Shown: positions 1 to 8,799 of the stretch, in pieces | Layout of the letters: each line of letters opens with the position of its first letter | Numbering within the stretch: the first letter of the stretch is position 1 | From: Calditrichota bacterium | GTDB lineage: Bacteria > Calditrichota > Calditrichia > RBG-13-44-9 > J042 | Assembly: GCA_013150955.1 (NCBI GenBank) | Contig: JAADJD010000052.1 | Coordinates: forward strand, 1-64,000 | DNA: 64,000 bases | Direction of reading: 5' to 3' | Notes under the pieces: model-generated | What the model saw: only the letters and a program-made list of their open reading frames with translations | Database searches by the model: none | What the model was told of the DNA's origin: nothing | Position numbers and translations under genes: made by a program

Positions 1-105
1 GCAATCCAAGAAACCTGCGGACAACTTTCGCAGTTTTTGAAAAATCGCTTCAATAAAAACAATGACTTACAAAAAATAAGTGTCAAAGTCGAGATTTATG
101 AGCTC

Positions 106-790
106 GCAACTTTCTGAGTCGTTATCCTCCGTGGCGGGATTTATTTCTGTCCGAAACATTCCGCAGGCATAAAGCCTGCGGCTACCGGGTTTGAACATTT
201 TTACCGGGGTAGGCGCGGGCTTTCCGCCTGCGCCTGCTGATATTGCCCAACTTTCCAGATTCAGTAGGGACTTTCCAGCTCGCTGCGCTCGCACCCGCAC
301 TGTTGTAGCACGACTCTCCAGAGTCGTTATGTCCCGCAGGGCGGCACATTTATTCCAGATTATGCATTAGCCTACGAATTTCACGAATTAACACCAATAA
401 AACCAATATAATACATTGGATTGTGTCTGGATAAAAATGTGTTCCAGGGTTTGTTCGCGATATTGTAATTTTTGGGTTTCATTCACGTGATTCGCGGTTA
501 AATGCATGATTTGGGTTTATGAGCTCGCTATCGCTCGCACCGACTCTGGAGAGTCGGGCTACAATAACCCTCACACCCGGCTGTAACACGACTCTCCGAG
601 TCGTTAACCCCGCTTTGCGGGGATTTATTTCTTTCCGAAACATTCTGCTGGCATAAGGCTTGCGATTACCGGGTTTGAGCCGTTTTTTTTCGGGGTAGGC
701 GCAGGCTTTACGCCTGCGCTTGGACTTTTCCAGCTCGCTGGCGCTCGCACCGACTCTGGAGAGTCGGGCTACAATACCCTCACATCGGTT
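106..790. repeat. Family B hairpin-rich repeats, cluster 1
   Basis: This gene-free stretch holds about three copies of a unit of roughly 200-240 bp. Each unit opens with a palindromic end (GCTGTAACACGACTCTCC followed by GAGTCGTTA). It continues with short perfect hairpins, such as CCCCGCTTTGCGGGG and CCGCAGGC-ATAAA-GCCTGCGG, and closes with CGACTCTGGAGAGTCG then GGCTACAA. The two ends are inverted copies of each other. The copies run 106-300, 297-353 continued at 521-564 (split by a family A element), and 580-774. Short reading frames inside are by-products of the repeat. Bases 1-105 show nothing recognisable. Confidence 0.85.
354..515 (+). mobile_element. Family A MITE-like element, copy A1, with 5-bp target duplication
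   Basis: This is a 162-bp element with imperfect terminal inverted repeats (left TCCAGATTATGCATTAGCC, right read inward CCCAAATCATGCATTTA). It is flanked by the direct repeat TTTAT at 349-353 and 516-520. It interrupts a family B unit. The same B sequence without the insert is present at 4598-4628 (CGGTACATTTATGAGCTCGC), so filled and empty sites can be compared directly. No open reading frame of note is inside. Confidence 0.85.
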
Positions 791-898
791 TCGGAGAACC
801 GGATTACAAACAACCTCAAAATTTGGAAACCTTTAAAAAAATAACTAAATTCATGAGTATCTGAAAATAGTTCATACTATTTTTCGATTGAGGTGAAT

Positions 899-2041
899 AT
901 GTTCAATTACATTTCACGATATCTGGAAAAAGGCATTAAAGAGGATTTAACTCAAAAGATGGTCTTCGTGGCTGGACCCCGCCAATGCGGCAAAACCACG
1001 CTGGCGAAAGAAATTCTTGAAGAAAAAATGGGAACGCGGGCCGCCGATTTTTATCTAACCTGGGATGCTGCCGAAGATCGGGAGAAAATCATTCGCGAAC
1101 GGTTCCCTGTGGGCAAAGGCTTACTGGTGCTGGACGAAATCCACAAATTTTCCCGCTGGCGGCAGGTGGTTAAAGGTCTGTTCGACAAACGCGGGCATGA
1201 ATTAAAAATTCTGGTCACTGGCAGCGGACGGCTGGATTATTACCGCTATGGTGGCGATTCCCTTCAGGGGCGCTATCATTTGTATCGCCTGTATCCGTTT
1301 TCTTTCGCAGAAGTGAAAGACGTCCGTTCCACTGTGCTGGAAGACCTGTTCCATTACAGCGGTTTCCCGGAACCTTTTTTGGTGAGGGATGAGCGAGTGC
1401 ACCGGCGGTGGCGCCGCGAGTATCGCACGCGGTTGATTTACGAAGATTTGAATTCCCTGGAATATGTGAAGGATATTGCTCTGCTGGAACAACTGGCGTT
1501 GCGCCTGCCGGACCTGGTGGGATCTCCTTTGTCTTTAAACGCATTGCGGGAAGATTTGCAGGTGTCGCACGAAACCATTGCCCGCTGGCTGGAAATGTTC
1601 GAGCGGATATTTTTATGCTTTCGCATTTATCCATTTGGACCGCCAAAAATCCGGGCGGTTAAAAAAGCGTCTAAATTGTATCTGTACGATTGGACTCTGA
1701 TCGATGACCCGGGCGCACGCTTTGAGAACCTGGTCGCTTTTCATCTATTAAAATGGGTTCATTTTCAACAGGATTACCACGGATTGGATCTGGAATTGCG
1801 ATTCTTTCGAGATGTTCATCGCAATGAAGTGGATTTTGTGGTGTTAGAAAATCGAACGGTGAAACGGCTGATCGAATGTAAACTCCGCAGTCGGGAGGTT
1901 AGTCCGGCATTAAAGATGTTAAAAAGGCGTTTCCCCGAGGCAGAAGCCATTCAGATATCGCTTGCCGAGCAGGAAGAATTTGTGGACAAAAACGGCATAC
2001 GGGTAACCACCGCAGAAAGGTTTTTGGGTGAATTGATTTGA
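899..2041 (+). CDS. AAA-type ATPase, DUF4143 family
   Basis: The predicted protein has 380 residues. An N-terminal AAA domain carries a Walker A motif, GPRQCGKT at residues 26-33, and a Walker B motif, LLVLDEIH at about 75-82, with a sensor-like TGSGRLD near residue 110. The C-terminal third contains NEVDFVV followed by LIECK, a core resembling the PD-(D/E)XK fold that is typical of DUF4143 proteins. The ATG at 899 is preferred over the in-frame GTG at 893 because GAGG at 890-893 is a normally spaced ribosome-binding site for it. The family is common in accessory regions of bacteria and archaea, and its function is not settled. The gene stands alone between repeat clusters. Confidence 0.88.
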   Translation: MFNYISRYLEKGIKEDLTQKMVFVAGPRQCGKTTLAKEILEEKMGTRAADFYLTWDAAEDREKIIRERFPVGKGLLVLDEIHKFSRWRQVVKGLFDKRGHELKILVTGSGRLDYYRYGGDSLQGRYHLYRLYPFSFAEVKDVRSTVLEDLFHYSGFPEPFLVRDERVHRRWRREYRTRLIYEDLNSLEYVKDIALLEQLALRLPDLVGSPLSLNALREDLQVSHETIARWLEMFERIFLCFRIYPFGPPKIRAVKKASKLYLYDWTLIDDPGARFENLVAFHLLKWVHFQQDYHGLDLELRFFRDVHRNEVDFVVLENRTVKRLIECKLRSREVSPALKMLKRRFPEAEAIQISLAEQEEFVDKNGIRVTTAERFLGELI

Positions 2042-2105
2042 GTGCTTGTTTGGTATCACATATCCTATTTTTGTTGAAAGACAGTATTTCTTTACGCTTG
2101 CCACA

Positions 2106-2800
2106 GCTGTAACACGACTCTCTGAGTCGTTAACTCCGCTTTGCGGGGATTTATTTATTTCCGAAACATTCCGAAGGCAAAAAGCCTGTGACTGCCGGGT
2201 TTGAGCCGTTCTTTTTAGGGGTAGGTGCAGGCTTTACGCCTGCGCTTGCTGAAATTGCCCACCTTTCCAGGTTCAGTAGGAACTTTTCAGTTCGCTGCGC
2301 TTGCACCGACTCTGGAGAGTCGGGCTACAATAACCCTCACACCCGGCTGTAACACGACTCTCCGAGTCGTTATCCCCGCTTTGCAGGGATTTATTTCTTT
2401 CCGAAACAGTCCGCAGGCATAAAGCCTGCGACTCCCGCGTTTGACCGTTCTTTCCGGGATAGGCGCAGGCTTTCCGTCTGCGCTTGATAATATTGCCCAA
2501 CTTTTCAGGTTCAGTAGAGACTTTTTCAGCTCGCTGTCGCTCGCACCGACTCTGGAGAGTCGGGCTACAATAACCCTCACACCCGGCTGTAACACGACTC
2601 TCCGAGTCGTTATCCCCGCTTTGCGGGGATTTATTTTTTTCCGAAACATTCCGCATGCATAAAGCCTGCGGCTACCGGGTTTGACCGTTCTTTTTAGGGG
2701 TAGGCGCAGGCTTTCCGCCTTTGCTTGCTAATGTTGCCCAACTTTCCAGATTCAGTAGGGATTTTCCAGCTCGCTGTCGCTCGCCCATGCTCTGGAGGGC
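2106..2800. repeat. Family B repeats, cluster 2: near-exact 240-bp tandem array
   Basis: Three head-to-tail family B units begin at 2106, 2346 and 2586, a spacing of exactly 240 bp. Each contains the same ordered set of small hairpins: GACTCTCCGAGTC, CCCCGCTTTGCGGGG, AGGCATAAAGCCT, GCAGGC...GCCTGC and GACTCTGGAGAGTC. The third unit loses similarity after about 2785. Bases 2042-2105 and 2801-2909 show nothing recognisable. There are no unique spacers between units, so this is not a CRISPR array. Confidence 0.88.
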
Positions 2801-2909
2801 TGGAAGGCGAAAACCATGTTTTTCATGGCGAAACCGTTCGGGATCCCCTTGCGGCACTTATTATTCGCCATATACAAAATGGGTATTTAACAACATTCTC
2901 CCCGGTATC

Positions 2910-3572
2910 TCACCGCTGGGCATTTAATTTCTCCATCAAAAACTGAAAGCCATTTGTTTGATAATATTCCCGCCATTCCGGTTGAAGCACCGATCCCAGG
3001 GTTACCCGAAAATCCTGCGGAGAAAACCCCCGCAATCGGGCGAGCAGTTTATCGACAACTTCCGGTTCAAGAGGAGGCAGGGCAACGCCTCGGCGTAGGA
3101 TAAACTCTATGTCAAATGCATCGCGTATTTCTCCCCGTTCCAGCAAAGCCGCAATTTTATTTTGCAGCGTTTGTTTTAACGTGTGGGCTTTTAACAATAC
3201 CTGGCGGGGACTGTAAGGAGAAAAGGCGATTTGATCTTCTACATCCCAATCCTGCATTTCCCGCCGAATCTCAATTTTAAGTCGCCGCGGATAACGGGCT
3301 GAACGCAGCTCCAGCAAAATCGTAAAGCGCTTAAGTTCGGCATCGGTAATTTCATAAGAACGGCCCAATGACTGCCGAAGGCGGTGAAGGAATTGCTCAT
3401 CGTCAAAAGGTTTCCATTTCCAGAAATCCAGATCCGCGGAGTAGCGGGGGAGTTCATGGCATAAACGAAGCATGGTTCCCCCTCCAAAAATGAGCTTCTC
3501 CAGCAACCGACTGCTTTTCATCCGCTCCAGCACTTCCATTTCGAAAATTTCGTGTTGCTCAAACAAGTTCAT
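2910..3572 (-). CDS. abiEii: AbiEii-type nucleotidyltransferase toxin
   Basis: The predicted protein has 220 residues. It carries the nucleotidyltransferase signature of the AbiEii/DUF1814 family: GGGT at residues 30-33 and SADLDF at 45-50, where D47 and D49 are the expected metal-binding aspartates. Proteins of this family are toxins of type IV toxin-antitoxin and abortive-infection systems and transfer nucleotides to RNA targets. The ATG at 3572 starts just inside the end of the upstream antitoxin gene, giving a 14-nt overlap and probably translational coupling. A longer frame from 3665 would overlap the antitoxin much more and is less likely. Confidence 0.85.
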   Translation of the reverse strand: MNLFEQHEIFEMEVLERMKSSRLLEKLIFGGGTMLRLCHELPRYSADLDFWKWKPFDDEQFLHRLRQSLGRSYEITDAELKRFTILLELRSARYPRRLKIEIRREMQDWDVEDQIAFSPYSPRQVLLKAHTLKQTLQNKIAALLERGEIRDAFDIEFILRRGVALPPLEPEVVDKLLARLRGFSPQDFRVTLGSVLQPEWREYYQTNGFQFLMEKLNAQR

Positions 3573-4143
3573 ACTCCGCCACCATTTTTTGAACCGCACG
3601 GGGGAATTTTTGAACCATCCATTGGATTTTGTCAGGATTGAACCGACTGAAATCAATCGATGCAATATCCAGCGTGTAACGTTTCCGGAACATTAAATAA
3701 AAGGCATCCAGAAGAGCCTTCTCCGGTTCGGCAATAAAAACAAATTCGCGTTTTGTGAAGCCAAAATAGAGTTGTGGTCGAATCTTCTGGTAACGGAAAA
3801 CCGTTCCCTGCACGTTCACGGTTTTCGTCCGTTTGAGTGCAATGGATTCAAAGAAATTCTGCGGCATCTGAGTGGAAATTTGGTAATAGGAAAGCGCGGT
3901 CATCAGCGAAATGTAAGAAGGGGATTGCACCAGGTTGGCCAGTCGGAATTTATCTTCTATTGAAAAATAGGGCCACTGATCTGCGAGAACGTATAAATCC
4001 CGTTTCAATCGAATGAGGAAACCCGATTTCACGTAGCGCGAGGCGGCAACGCGAGCGGACTCAGGCGAAATTCCCAGGGCCCGAGCAAGGTCGTGGAGGC
4101 CAAAATATTTTTTCTCAATGTTCTTCAACCGGGTAATTTTCAT
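3559..4143 (-). CDS. abiEi: AbiEi-type antitoxin / transcriptional regulator
   Basis: The predicted protein has 194 residues, with an N-terminal winged-helix region at about 10-55 (LHDLARALGISPESARVAA) followed by the AbiEi C-terminal region (ALSYYQIS, EKALLDAFYL). Antitoxins of this family neutralise the partner nucleotidyltransferase and repress their own operon by binding inverted repeats. The ATG at 4143 is preferred over the GTG at 4152 because AGGTG lies 6 nt upstream of it. The gene comes first and the toxin follows with a 14-nt overlap, the usual order for these pairs. Confidence 0.85.
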   Translation of the reverse strand: MKITRLKNIEKKYFGLHDLARALGISPESARVAASRYVKSGFLIRLKRDLYVLADQWPYFSIEDKFRLANLVQSPSYISLMTALSYYQISTQMPQNFFESIALKRTKTVNVQGTVFRYQKIRPQLYFGFTKREFVFIAEPEKALLDAFYLMFRKRYTLDIASIDFSRFNPDKIQWMVQKFPRAVQKMVAEYELV

Positions 4144-4156
4144 TAAGTACACCTGA

Positions 4157-4172
4157 TTAACAATATTGTTAA
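4157..4172. promoter_or_regulatory. Perfect 16-bp palindrome upstream of the AbiE pair (probable operator)
   Basis: TTAACAATATTGTTAA is an exact palindrome ending 13 bp upstream of the antitoxin ATG in an AT-rich leader. Autoregulation through inverted repeats is established for AbiEi antitoxins, so its use as the binding site is a reasonable inference. A clear -35/-10 pair could not be assigned. Confidence 0.6.
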
Positions 4173-4261
4173 CTAAATGTATTTAATATTGAGTGAGAGA
4201 ACAAGCCTTTTTTGGGACTTTTCCAGCTCGCTGTCGCTCGCACCGACTCTGGAGAGTCGGG

Positions 4262-4402
4262 CTACAAAAAGTCTCCTCTCTTTGGAAAAGAGAGGAGGGG
4301 TGGGGGTGAGTTCACTACGCGGATAAACCGCTAAAGCGGTTAATGAGGTATGCGGTGGCCCCTAATTCACCGGCTTGAAAGCCGGTGTTAAAGAGTAGCC
4401 GG
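4262..4402. repeat. Family C repeat, copy 1
   Basis: This sequence of about 140 bp lies between family B ends. It contains the hairpins CCTCTCTTTGGAAAAGAGAGG, AACCGCTAAAGCGGTT and CACCGGC-TTGAAA-GCCGGTG. It is nearly identical to 4821-4962, differing at a few positions. Confidence 0.8.
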
Positions 4403-4820
4403 CTGTAGCACGACTCTCCGGAGTCGTTATGTCCCGCTTTGCGGGGATTTATTTCTTTCTTAAACATTCCGCAGGCATAAAGCCTGCGACTACCGGGTTT
4501 GGGAGTTTCAGCTCGCTGTCGCTCGCACCGACTCTGGAGAGGCGGGTTACAATAACCCTCACACCCGGCTGTAGCACGACTCTCCAGAGTCGTTATGTCC
4601 CGCAGAGCGGTACATTTATGAGCTCGCAACTCTCCGAGTCGTTAACCCCGCTTTGCGGGGATTTATTTCTTTCTTAAACATTCCGCAGGCTACCGGGTTT
4701 GAGCATTTTTTTCCGGGGTAGGCACAGGCTTTCCGCCTGCGCTTGTTTATATTGCCTAACTTTTCAGGTTCAGTAGGGACTTTCAGCTCGCTGGCGCTCG
4801 CACCGATTCTGGAGAGTCGG

Positions 4821-4962
4821 GTTACAAAAAGCTTCCTCTCTTTGGAAAAGAGAGGAGGGGTGGGGGTGAGTTCACTACGCGGATAAACCGCTAAAGCGGT
4901 TAATGAGGTGTGCGGTGGCCCCTAATTCACCGGTTTGAAAGCCGGTGTTAATGAGGAGCCGG
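4821..4962. repeat. Family C repeat, copy 2
   Basis: Second copy of the three-hairpin sequence at 4262-4402, again set exactly between a family B right end and the next family B left end. B and C therefore behave as alternating modules here. Confidence 0.8.
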
Positions 4963-5612
4963 CTGTAACACGACTCTCCAGAGTCGTTAACCCCGCTTTT
5001 CGGGGATTATTTCTTTCCGAAACATCCCGCAGGCATAAAGCCTGCGGCTACCGAGTTTGGGCCGTTTTTTTTCGGGGTAGGCGCAGGCTTTCCGCCTGCG
5101 CTTGCTAATGTTTCCCAACTTTCCAGATTCAGTAGGGACTTTCCAGCTCGCTGGCGCTCGCACCTGCATCGCTGTAGCACGACTCTCCAGAGTCGTTATC
5201 CCCGCTTTGCGGGGATTTATTTTTTCCGAAACATTCCGCAGGCATAAAGCCTGCGGCTACCGGGTTAGAACATTTTTTTCGGGGTAGGCGCGGGCTTTCC
5301 GCCTGCGCTTGGACTTTTCAGCTCGCTATCGCTCGCACCGACTCTGGAGAGTCGGGCTACAATGCGCTCACTCCCCGGCTGTAACACGACTCTCTGAGTC
5401 GTTTTCCCCGCTTTGCGGGGATTTATTTTTTTACGAAACATTCCACAGGCATAAAGCCTGCGGCTACCGGGTTTGAACATTTTTTTCGGGGTAGGCGCAA
5501 GCTTTCCGCCTGTGCCTGCTGATATTGCCCAACCTTTCAGATTCAGTAGGGATTTTCCAGCTCGCTGCGCTCGCACCGACTCTGGAGAGTCGGGCTACAG
5601 AAAAAACCAACG

Positions 5613-5637
5613 AAAACCGCTTCAGCGGTTTTTTCTG
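5613..5637. terminator. Terminator-like hairpin upstream of asnS
   Basis: The stem AAAACCGC pairs with GCGGTTTT around a TTCA loop and is followed on the plus strand by a short T run. It could stop transcription running rightward out of the repeat cluster towards asnS. Bases 5638-5870 otherwise hold only the asnS leader, with no convincing promoter seen. Confidence 0.5.
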
Positions 5638-5870
5638 CCGATACAAGGAAGGCTTTCAAAATGCAGTTGCTTTTCATACCCCGGTTTTTTAAAATCCTTT
5701 CCTTTTCCTGAAGTTGATGGTCTGGATGGGTCCATGCGCGCGATGGATTTTCAAGAATGTTTTGAAAAGATAAACGGGCCGGTTTTTTGTGCCAGTCCAA
5801 TAACGTAAATTGTAAACACGACGGGTTGGGTGGAGAAGTCCGTCACCGCTAATGCGAAAGGAGAATGCGT

Positions 5871-7184
5871 ATGCTGGATGAGAAAGCCTACAAACAACGG
5901 GTGTACATTGAAGACGTGCATAAATATGTGGGACAGGAAGTGATCATCGCTGGATGGTTATACAACAAGCGTTCCAGCGGAAAGATTCATTTTCTTCTGG
6001 TACGGGACGGTACCAACATCATCCAGTGCGTGGTGGTCAAGAATGAGTGTCCCGAGGAAGTATTTAATGCCTATGATGATCTTACCCAGGAATCGTCCAT
6101 AATCGTCAAAGGCATTGTGAAGGAGGACAAACGTTCTCCGCTGGGATATGAATTGCTGCTCACCGATCTGCGCATTGTGCATCAGGCACAGGATTATCCC
6201 ATTACCAAAAAAGAGCACGGCATCGATTTTTTGCTGGATCATCGCCACCTCTGGCTGCGATCGCGGCGGCCCTTTGCAGTCATGCGCATCCGGCACGAGG
6301 TGATCGCTGCTATCCGGGATTTTTTCAATGAACGAGGGTTTGTGCTCATCGATACCCCGATTTTTACCCCCACTTCGGTGGAAGGCACCACCACCCTGTT
6401 CGAAACGGAATATTTTGGACAAAAGGCCTATCTCACCCAGAGTGGACAGCTGTATGCGGAGGCGGCCGCTCTGGCCTTTGGTAAGGTGTATTGCTTTGGC
6501 CCCACCTTCCGGGCAGAGAAGTCCAAAACCCGGCGGCACTTAACCGAATTCTGGATGGTGGAGCCGGAAGTGGCTTATTTTGATCTGGATGATGATATGA
6601 AGCTGGCGGAGGAGTTTGTCAGCTACATTGTGCAACGGGTGCTGGAGAATCGCAAAATGGAGCTGGAAATCCTGGAACGGGACACCCGGCACCTGGAACG
6701 GGTTTCTCCGCCATTTCCTCGAATCACTTATGACGAGGCCGTGGACATTCTACGCAAAAACGGGGTGGACTTTCGCTGGGGGGATGATTTCGGCGGCACC
6801 GATGAAACCATCATCTCCAATCAGTTTGATCGGCCGGTCATTGTGCATCGCTATCCAGCTGAGATCAAGGCCTTCTACATGAAACGCGATCCCGAAAACG
6901 AAAAGCTGGCCCTGGCCATGGACGTGCTGGCCCCCGAAGGCTATGGCGAGATTATCGGCGGCAGCCAGCGAGAAGATGATTACGACACCCTGGTAAAGCG
7001 GCTGGAGGAGCACCAGCTGCCGCGGGAACCGTTCGAATGGTATCTGGATTTGCGCCGTTATGGCAGTGTGCCCCATGCAGGCTTTGGGCTGGGCATTGAG
7101 CGTACCATTGCCTGGATCTGCGGTTTGCAGCATGTGCGCGAAACCATTCCCTTCCCGCGCACCATTTATCGTTTAAATCCTTAA
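5871..7184 (+). CDS. asnS: Asparaginyl-tRNA synthetase
   Basis: The predicted protein is a class IIb aminoacyl-tRNA synthetase of 437 residues that charges tRNA-Asn. An N-terminal OB-fold anticodon-binding domain (about 10-110) precedes the catalytic core, which shows motif 2 ([19 protein letters not shown]) and motif 3 near the C-terminus (GFGLGIERT). The ending [12 protein letters not shown] matches AsnRS rather than AspRS and is of the archaeal-like type. The ATG at 5871 is chosen over the one at 5865 because GAAAGGAG at 5856-5863 leaves a normal 7-nt gap only for the former. The next gene starts 22 bp downstream. Confidence 0.93.
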   Translation: MLDEKAYKQRVYIEDVHKYVGQEVIIAGWLYNKRSSGKIHFLLVRDGTNIIQCVVVKNECPEEVFNAYDDLTQESSIIVKGIVKEDKRSPLGYELLLTDLRIVHQAQDYPITKKEHGIDFLLDHRHLWLRSRRPFAVMRIRHEVIAAIRDFFNERGFVLIDTPIFTPTSVEGTTTLFETEYFGQKAYLTQSGQLYAEAAALAFGKVYCFGPTFRAEKSKTRRHLTEFWMVEPEVAYFDLDDDMKLAEEFVSYIVQRVLENRKMELEILERDTRHLERVSPPFPRITYDEAVDILRKNGVDFRWGDDFGGTDETIISNQFDRPVIVHRYPAEIKAFYMKRDPENEKLALAMDVLAPEGYGEIIGGSQREDDYDTLVKRLEEHQLPREPFEWYLDLRRYGSVPHAGFGLGIERTIAWICGLQHVRETIPFPRTIYRLNP

Positions 7185-7206
7185 CCAGCGGCAGGGGGAG
7201 GACAGG

Positions 7207-7668
7207 ATGGCAGCCGGTATCATCGGTGTTCTGGGGGGCGGTCAGTGTGATGCGGAAACCTACGAACAGGCCCGGCGGGTGGGTCAGGAAATTGCCCGAC
7301 GCGGAGGACGGGTGGTGTGCGGCGGCCTGTTTGGCGTCATGGAGGCGGTCTGCCGGGGTGCGCGCGAGGCCGGGGGAACGACCATCGGCATTCTGCCCAC
7401 CGACCAGATCACCGATGCCAATCCCTACGTGGACATTCCCATTGCCACCGGCATGGGGATTGGGCGCAACATCATCATCGTTCGCACCGCCCAGGTGTGT
7501 ATTGCCATTAACGGAGGGTATGGCACCCTTTCCGAAATTGCGTATGCCCTTCAGCTGGGCAAGCCGGTCATTACATTGAACTCCTGGGACGATATTCCCG
7601 GCGTTATCCCGGCCGCAACACCTGAAGAAGCGGTCACGCTGGCCTTTAATCAATTGGAGGGGAAATAA
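7207..7668 (+). CDS. TIGR00725-type LOG-like protein
   Basis: The predicted protein has 153 residues with a Rossmann-like nucleotide-binding fold: GVLGGGQC at the N-terminus and INGGYGTLSE at about 101-110, which is the GGxGT loop of the LOG / Moco-carrier superfamily. The TIGR00725 subfamily has no well-established reaction. Cytokinin-activating LOG enzymes are relatives, but the exact LOG signature is not present. The last base of its TAA stop is the first base of the acylphosphatase ATG, so the two are surely translated from one message, and the asnS stop is only 22 bp upstream. Confidence 0.8.
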   Translation: MAAGIIGVLGGGQCDAETYEQARRVGQEIARRGGRVVCGGLFGVMEAVCRGAREAGGTTIGILPTDQITDANPYVDIPIATGMGIGRNIIIVRTAQVCIAINGGYGTLSEIAYALQLGKPVITLNSWDDIPGVIPAATPEEAVTLAFNQLEGK

Positions 7669-7946
7669 TGGATCGAGTTGGGGTGTACGTTCGGGTCTTT
7701 GGAATGGTTCAGGGCGTGGGATATCGCTTTTTTACCCAGCGGAAAGCCAGGGAATACGGTCTGGTAGGCTATGTACGCAACATGCCCGATGGAAGCGTGG
7801 AAGTATACGCTGAAGGGGATCGGGAAGTGCTGGAGAATTTCTTGCTGGATTTGCGTCGTGGCCCGGTCATGGCACGGGTGGATGATATGCGGGTGGAATG
7901 GCGCGAAGCGTCCGGTCGTTATCGGGATTTTTCCATTACCTTCTAA
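7668..7946 (+). CDS. acyP: Acylphosphatase
   Basis: The predicted protein has 92 residues, normal for the family, and hydrolyses acyl phosphates. The signature GMVQGVGYRF carries the catalytic Arg at residue 20, and GYVRN carries the catalytic Asn at residue 38. The start overlaps the previous stop by one base (TAATG), with GAGGGG as ribosome-binding site. A family A element begins at the base immediately after the TAA stop. Confidence 0.93.
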   Translation: MDRVGVYVRVFGMVQGVGYRFFTQRKAREYGLVGYVRNMPDGSVEVYAEGDREVLENFLLDLRRGPVMARVDDMRVEWREASGRYRDFSITF

Positions 7947-8111
7947 CCCAGATTATGCAATAGCCTACGAATTACACGAATTAACACAAATAAAGCAAAT
8001 AAAATCCATTGGATTGTGTCTGGATGAAAATGTGTTCCAGGGTTTATTCGAGATTTTGTAGATATTTTTCGGTTTCATTCGCGTGATTCGCGGTTTATTG
8101 CATTATTTGGG
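7947..8111 (+). mobile_element. Family A MITE-like element, copy A2
   Basis: This is a 165-bp complete copy, from CCCAGATTATGCAATAGCC to CATTATTTGGG, abutting the stop codon of acyP. The flanking pentamers TCTAA and TTAAA agree at only three of five positions, so the target duplication has decayed. It fills most of the acyP-apt gap. Confidence 0.8.
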
Positions 8112-8148
8112 TTAAACACGGACAAATGCATACACGAAAGGGGACAGC

Positions 8149-8667
8149 ATGGAGTTAAAAGATTTTATTCGTAACGTTCCAGATTTTCCCATCAAGGGGA
8201 TTCAGTTTAAAGATGTGACCACGTTATTGAAGGAGGGAGAGGCGTTTGCCACCGCAGTGGATTACATGTACGAACCGTTTCGCCAGCAGGATATTGATAA
8301 GGTGGCGGCCATCGAGGCGCGGGGATTTATTTTTGGTGCGGCGCTGGCGTACAAATTGAATCTGGGATTTATTCCCATTCGCAAGCCGGGAAAATTGCCC
8401 GCAGAAACCATCTCCGAAGAATACGAACTGGAGTATGGCAAAAACGCCATCGAGGTGCATGCCGATTCGGTGCGCAAGGGGGAGCGCATTCTGCTGGTGG
8501 ACGATCTCCTGGCCACCGGTGGTACTGCCGCCGCGGCCTGTCGATTGATTGAACGCCTGGGTGGCGACATCGTGGGCGTTTCCTTCCTGATTGAATTAAC
8601 CGAACTAAAAGGACGGGATCTTCTGAAAAAATACACTGTCCATTCGTTGATTCAGTACCCGGTTTAG
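8149..8667 (+). CDS. apt: Adenine phosphoribosyltransferase
   Basis: The predicted protein has 172 residues and converts adenine and PRPP to AMP in purine salvage. The family opening IRNVPDFPIKGIQFKDVT is present, followed by EARGFIFG and the PRPP loop LLVDDLLATGGTA at about 114-126. GAAAGGGG precedes the ATG at a normal distance. The gene is separated from acyP by the family A element and ends in a hairpin shared with the convergent arginine operon. Confidence 0.94.
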   Translation: MELKDFIRNVPDFPIKGIQFKDVTTLLKEGEAFATAVDYMYEPFRQQDIDKVAAIEARGFIFGAALAYKLNLGFIPIRKPGKLPAETISEEYELEYGKNAIEVHADSVRKGERILLVDDLLATGGTAAAACRLIERLGGDIVGVSFLIELTELKGRDLLKKYTVHSLIQYPV

Positions 8668-8760
8668 TCACCGGAAGTCATCCATACGGCAAACGAAGCC
8701 AAGCGCTGCCTCTGCTTACCGTCCTTGGTGAATTCCCCGTTTGCCATTTGCCTGCAATCC

Positions 8761-8790
8761 GTTCCCGGAAGTGAGGAGACTTCCGGGAAC
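8761..8790. terminator. Perfect 12-bp stem-loop between apt and argH
   Basis: GTTCCCGGAAGT and ACTTCCGGGAAC form a perfect stem around a 6-nt loop, in the gap between two convergent genes. It has no T tract on either side, so it may act as a transcription barrier or mRNA 3' end stabiliser rather than as a classical intrinsic terminator. Confidence 0.6.
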
Positions 8791-8799
8791 GGCAGGAAT

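Larger units (their letters stand above)
4205..5600. repeat. Family B repeats, cluster 3, with family C copies
   Basis: This is a mosaic of family B units: a right-end fragment at 4216-4263, then units beginning near 4403, 4569, 4963, 5171 and 5379, each with the palindromic ends and internal hairpins described for cluster 1. The second of these includes the unoccupied counterpart (4598-4628) of the site that holds copy A1. The spacing is irregular, unlike cluster 2. Short reading frames here are repeat by-products. Confidence 0.85.

Noticed and set aside
2225..2927. Overlapping frames of 60-127 residues in the repeat clusters
   Set aside because: They follow the repeat units in several frames on both strands, have no ribosome-binding sites and no family resemblance.
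106..5600. Possible CRISPR array in the regularly repeated region
   Set aside because: Units are about 200-240 bp, joined directly or by family C, with no short repeat-spacer pattern and no cas genes.
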